A DNA stretch of 8,366 nt from Synechococcales cyanobacterium PMM_0085 (lineage in GTDB: Bacteria > Cyanobacteriota > Cyanobacteriia > Elainellales > Elainellaceae): the NCBI GenBank assembly GCA_949127705.1, contig CASBQJ010000469.1, positions 1-8,366 on the forward strand, given 5' to 3'. The position numbers and the translations under genes are program-made. Positions within the stretch are counted from its first letter, which is position 1. Every line of letters starts with the position of its first letter. The notes below the pieces were generated by a model. It did no database searches. It was not told the origin of the DNA and was given only the letters and a program-made list of their open reading frames with translations. Shown in pieces: positions 6,005 through 8,366 of the stretch.

Positions 6005-6062
6005 CTACCGTAGGGCGGGCATCTTGCCCGCACAGGCTGGAAGCCTGCACTACGAACGGTAG
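6005..6062. repeat. Branched palindromic repeat element (three-way-junction fold)
   Basis: Two hairpins lie side by side inside an outer stem. GCGGGC/GCCCGC (6015-6020 with 6026-6031, loop ATCTT) is followed by CAGGCT/AGCCTG (6033-6038 with 6042-6047, loop GGA). CTACCGTAG (6005-6013) pairs with CTACG (6050-6054) and GTAG (6059-6062) around a small bulge. It lies in the divergent region between the protease and carA. From memory, elements of the form GTAGGGCGGGCATCTTGCCC are dispersed in many cyanobacterial genomes and give spurious peptides such as CGQDARPT. The copy number here cannot be judged from one window. Confidence 0.7.
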
Positions 6063-6165
6063 GCAGATTTACGCCCCAGACTACCAGATGGACGATAATT
6101 GCTCTTACAGGTAAAGCCAAAGCTACATCAAGCTAAAGCGACAACATTGCCCAATACACATCTTC

Positions 6166-6170
6166 GGGAG
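6166..6170 (+). promoter_or_regulatory. Shine-Dalgarno site deciding the carA start
   Basis: GGGAG lies seven bases before the ATG at 6178. An in-frame TTG immediately before that ATG (6175) would be an unnecessary alternative. Confidence 0.6.
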
Positions 6171-6177
6171 AGTTTTG

Positions 6178-7320
6178 ATGGTGCTTGCTACTGCCCAACC
6201 CGCACTTTTGGTTTTAGCAGACGGAACTGCGTTTCGGGGCTGGTCGTTTGGTGCTCCCGGTACGGCCATTGGGGAAGTAGTGTTCAATACGGGGATGACA
6301 GGTTACCAAGAAGTGATCACCGATCCCAGCTACTCGGGGCAAATTGTCACCTTCACCTATCCCGAATTGGGGAATACGGGCGTCAATCTGGAAGATGAAG
6401 AATCTTCCCATCCCCATGTTAAAGGGGCGATCGCCCGCAATATTTGTCACCGTCCCAGCAATTGGCGTTCCACCCAGTCTTTGCCCGATTATTTGAAGCA
6501 GCACCAGATCCCTGGCATCTACGGCATCGACACCCGCGCCCTGACGCGCAAACTGCGATCGCTGGGTGCCATGAACGGCGGCATTTCGACCGAATTTCTC
6601 GACCCAGCCGATTTGCTGATGCGGGTGCAAGAAGCCCCCAGCATGGCAGGGCTAAACCTGGTTAAAGGCGTCACCACCGCTGAAACCTACGAATGGTCAA
6701 CCCCGACCGATGCCCTGTGGGAGTTTCGCGCTAGCACCCCGCGCCAGGGGGAGCAGTTTACGGTCGTGGCGCTCGACTTTGGGGTCAAACGTAACATCTT
6801 GCGGCGGCTAGCTAGCTACGGCTGCCGCGTCATTGTGGTGCCCGCCAATACGTCAGTGGACACTATTCTCAGCCACAACCCCGACGGCATTTTCCTCTCC
6901 AATGGTCCCGGCGACCCGGCCGCCAACACCGACGGCGTAGAAACGGTGAAAGCGTTGCTGGGCGTTGACAAACCCCTATTTGGCATTTGTATGGGGCACC
7001 AAATTTTGGGTCTGTCGCTGGGCGGAGAATCCTTTAAGCTCAAATTTGGGCATCGCGGCTTAAACCAACCCGCTGGGCTGCGGCAGCGCATTGAAATTAC
7101 TAGCCAAAACCATGGATTTGCGATCGCCGAAGCCTCTCTTCCGCAGGCCGAGGTCGAAATCACCCACCTCAACCTCAACGATCAAACCGTCGCCGGCCTG
7201 CGCCACAAAACCTTACCCATGTCCTCGGTGCAATATCACCCCGAGGCCAGTCCAGGACCCCACGATGCCGATTATTTGTTTGAGCAGTTTGTGAAGGCAA
7301 TGCGGGCAGCGAAGGGGTAG
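6178..7320 (+). CDS. carA: Carbamoyl-phosphate synthase small subunit (glutaminase)
   Basis: Hydrolyses glutamine and passes ammonia to the large subunit CarB, making carbamoyl phosphate for arginine and pyrimidine synthesis in the cytoplasm. The product has 380 residues, the normal length. The N-terminal CarA domain (about 8-160) shows GEVVFNTGMTGYQEVITDPSY and GIDTRALTRKLRSLGAMNG. The class I glutamine amidotransferase domain (about 190-380) shows LDFGVKRNILR, LSNGPGDP, FGICMGHQILGL with nucleophile Cys271, and VQYHPEASPGP with His354 and Glu356, so the catalytic triad is complete. The N-terminus is normal. carB is not in the window. carA and trpD lie on the same strand with the protease interposed in reverse. 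No attenuator or riboswitch is recognisable upstream; the only structure there is the branched repeat. Confidence 0.98.
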   Translation: MVLATAQPALLVLADGTAFRGWSFGAPGTAIGEVVFNTGMTGYQEVITDPSYSGQIVTFTYPELGNTGVNLEDEESSHPHVKGAIARNICHRPSNWRSTQSLPDYLKQHQIPGIYGIDTRALTRKLRSLGAMNGGISTEFLDPADLLMRVQEAPSMAGLNLVKGVTTAETYEWSTPTDALWEFRASTPRQGEQFTVVALDFGVKRNILRRLASYGCRVIVVPANTSVDTILSHNPDGIFLSNGPGDPAANTDGVETVKALLGVDKPLFGICMGHQILGLSLGGESFKLKFGHRGLNQPAGLRQRIEITSQNHGFAIAEASLPQAEVEITHLNLNDQTVAGLRHKTLPMSSVQYHPEASPGPHDADYLFEQFVKAMRAAKG

Positions 7321-7396
7321 GAGGATAGGATAGGCTGGGTTTAAAGTTGATGTTTTACCTCCAAAACGTTGGCTGTAAGGACTCGGAATCAAATAA

Positions 7397-7431
7397 GTTT
7401 TGAGCTTCGATTTGACCGTCCAGCTCAAAAC
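7397..7431. repeat. Perfect 10-bp inverted repeat between carA and the LapA-domain gene
   Basis: GTTTTGAGCT (7397-7406) and AGCTCAAAAC (7422-7431) are exact reverse complements with a 15-nt loop, 76 bases after the carA stop and 40 bases before the next ATG. It could be a carA terminator (no U-tract follows), an operator for the downstream gene or a leader hairpin. Confidence 0.5.
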
Positions 7432-7471
7432 TCACGCCTTCCTAACCCAGACCCTACGTCGTACCTTCCCA

Positions 7472-8366
7472 ATGTTCAGACTTGCCCTCTTGATCTTTAC
7501 CCTGGCCGCACTGGTAATTTTTGCGCTGCAAAATGTAGCGCCGGTGCTGCCATTGGCCGTTTTGGGAATGCAGACCCAGGCGTTGCCGCTGGCGGTGTGG
7601 GTGGTGGGGGCGATCGCCGCTGGTGCTGTGACGACGATTTTGTTAGCGCTGCTGCTGCGGTTGGCAGGTGGCCGCAATCGGTCGCGTCGCCCCAAACCGC
7701 GTCGAGCCTCGGGTCGGGCAGCTGGTGCTGACACCCCCTGGACGCCGCCGCCCTGGACAGGCGATCGCAATTCGGCTCAACCGGGTCGGCCTGTAGATCC
7801 CGCCAGCGGCTATGGCGTTAAGGCCGCTCAAGCTAGCACCACCGATGATTGGGAGCAGCCCCGGCAATCCTCCGACGCCTGGGATAATTGGGACGAGGCT
7901 CGCCCCCCCGTCGATGCCCCCCGTCGAACCAGACCGTCTGTCAAAACCGTAATTCAAGATGCGTCCTATACCGACGTGACGGATCGCTCAGCCGCCTATC
8001 AGCCGCCGTTTTACTCAGAGCCAGTCAATCCCAGCAGCCGTTACCGAGAGGAGGTGCAGGAATCCTTTCGAGACGAGTATCAGTCTTCTGATGTAGAGGG
8101 CGATGTAGAGCGCGATGTATATCGCGAGGTAGAGGGCGATCGCGAAGAGTGGGATGACTGGGAAGAAGCAGAGCTGAGGCCACCCTCTGCAACTCGCAGC
8201 CCAGTTCCTCGGGCTGAGCCAGAGCCAGAGCCACCCCCAAGACCGATTGTCGAAATTCAGCGGCAGCCTCAAGCCGGCTATCAAACGGGTTCGGTTTTTT
8301 CGTATACCTATCGCTCGTCAGACCCGCTGCCAGACCCGCCGCCCACTGAGCCAGAGCCGCCCGACA
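7472..8366 (+). CDS. LapA-domain (DUF1049) membrane protein with long disordered tail, C-terminus cut by window edge
   Basis: An open frame runs from ATG 7472 to the edge (298 codons, no stop). The N-terminus is a LapA/DUF1049 module with two membrane segments. Residues 2-20 (RLALLIFTLAALVIFALQN) are followed by a short VAPVLPLAVLGMQTQ connector, then residues 38-64 (VWVVGAIAAGAVTTILLALLL). A basic patch RNRSRRPKPRR (about 68-78) should face the cytoplasm under the positive-inside rule. The rest is low-complexity, rich in Pro, Asp, Glu, Arg and Trp, with WDNWDE and EEWDDWEE motifs and an acidic four-residue repeat at 207-226. In enterobacteria LapA works in lipopolysaccharide assembly control; in cyanobacteria the role of this domain is not established, so only the fold is asserted. 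No Shine-Dalgarno site is evident. It follows carA by 151 bp. Confidence 0.85.
   Translation, partial: MFRLALLIFTLAALVIFALQNVAPVLPLAVLGMQTQALPLAVWVVGAIAAGAVTTILLALLLRLAGGRNRSRRPKPRRASGRAAGADTPWTPPPWTGDRNSAQPGRPVDPASGYGVKAAQASTTDDWEQPRQSSDAWDNWDEARPPVDAPRRTRPSVKTVIQDASYTDVTDRSAAYQPPFYSEPVNPSSRYREEVQESFRDEYQSSDVEGDVERDVYREVEGDREEWDDWEEAELRPPSATRSPVPRAEPEPEPPPRPIVEIQRQPQAGYQTGSVFSYTYRSSDPLPDPPPTEPEPPD
8090..8149 (+). repeat. In-frame degenerate 12-bp tandem repeat, five units
   Basis: Units at 8090, 8102, 8114, 8126 and 8138 follow the pattern GATGTAGAGSGC and encode DVEG, DVER, DVYR, EVEG and DREE in the LapA-domain protein tail. The first two differ by one base and the later units have diverged. 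A HIP1 site (8136-8143) spans the unit 4/5 junction. Confidence 0.75.

Larger units (their letters stand above)
205..8143. repeat. HIP1 octamer GCGATCGC, 16 dispersed copies
   Basis: Copies start at 205, 1146, 1726, 3797, 3892, 4841, 4938, 4960, 5091, 5577, 6427, 6555, 7120, 7610, 7761 and 8136. Far fewer than one would be expected by chance in this length. Most lie in coding sequence; 4938 and 4960 form the intergenic hairpin. None occurs between 1733 and 3797. HIP1 over-representation is a known mark of many cyanobacterial genomes. Confidence 0.95.

Noticed and set aside
5793..6050. 85-codon minus-strand frame beginning MQASSLCGQDARPT
   Set aside because: Its N-terminal part is a translation of the branched palindromic repeat and the rest overlaps the protease start in another frame. 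The CGQDARPT text is a familiar artefact of this repeat type.
6063..6177. Pyrimidine or arginine attenuator or riboswitch before carA
   Set aside because: No leader peptide, terminator/antiterminator pair or known riboswitch core could be found; only a Shine-Dalgarno site is visible.
6214..6630. 138-codon minus-strand frame inside carA
   Set aside because: Fully antisense to the conserved carA N-terminal domain; no domain or start signal.
7432..8284. Several minus-strand frames opposite the LapA-domain gene, one with a membrane-like YIALYIALYI stretch
   Set aside because: The hydrophobic stretch is the reverse reading of the 12-bp acidic tandem repeat; the plus-strand frame is continuous and carries a recognisable LapA module.
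1..8366. CRISPR array, tRNA, rRNA, transposase or defence-system genes
   Set aside because: No regularly spaced repeats, cloverleaf-like sequence or matching protein families were seen on either strand.

Overview
The window looks like chromosomal DNA from a cyanobacterium. The octamer GCGATCGC (HIP1) occurs at least 16 times in 8.4 kb, far above chance. The gene families also fit: a cyanobacterial-type RNB exoribonuclease, PhoU, TrpD, CarA, a lipoprotein retropepsin and a LapA-domain protein with a long disordered tail. The genus cannot be fixed from this stretch; moderately high GC and roomy intergenic regions would suit a filamentous or unicellular Synechococcales/Oscillatoriales-type genome.

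Layout: positions 1-2043 (minus) hold an RNase II/R-family exoribonuclease cut by the left edge. Positions 2044-2659 form a 616-bp gap with two strong stem-loops in the exoribonuclease leader, palindromes, a triple CCACTGT repeat and a possible Cys-rich micro-ORF. Positions 2660-3307 (minus) hold phoU with a TTG start. Positions 3308-3757 contain what looks like a small frameshifted gene on the minus strand and the putative trpD promoter. trpD (3758-4921, plus) converges on a lipoprotein-type aspartic protease (4970-5905, minus), with a 20-bp bulged hairpin built on two HIP1 sites between them. After a branched palindromic element (6005-6062) come carA (6178-7320, plus) and a LapA-domain membrane protein (7472 to the right edge, plus).

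The genes do not form one pathway. trpD (tryptophan) and carA (carbamoyl phosphate for arginine and pyrimidines) are housekeeping biosynthesis genes, PhoU is a phosphate-signalling regulator and the RNB enzyme is an RNA-decay enzyme. I see no mobile element genes, CRISPR array, tRNA, rRNA or defence cluster. The undescribed material is in the intergenic DNA: the frameshifted small gene beside trpD, the structured exoribonuclease leader, the Cys-rich micro-ORF, the HIP1 hairpin and the branched repeat.
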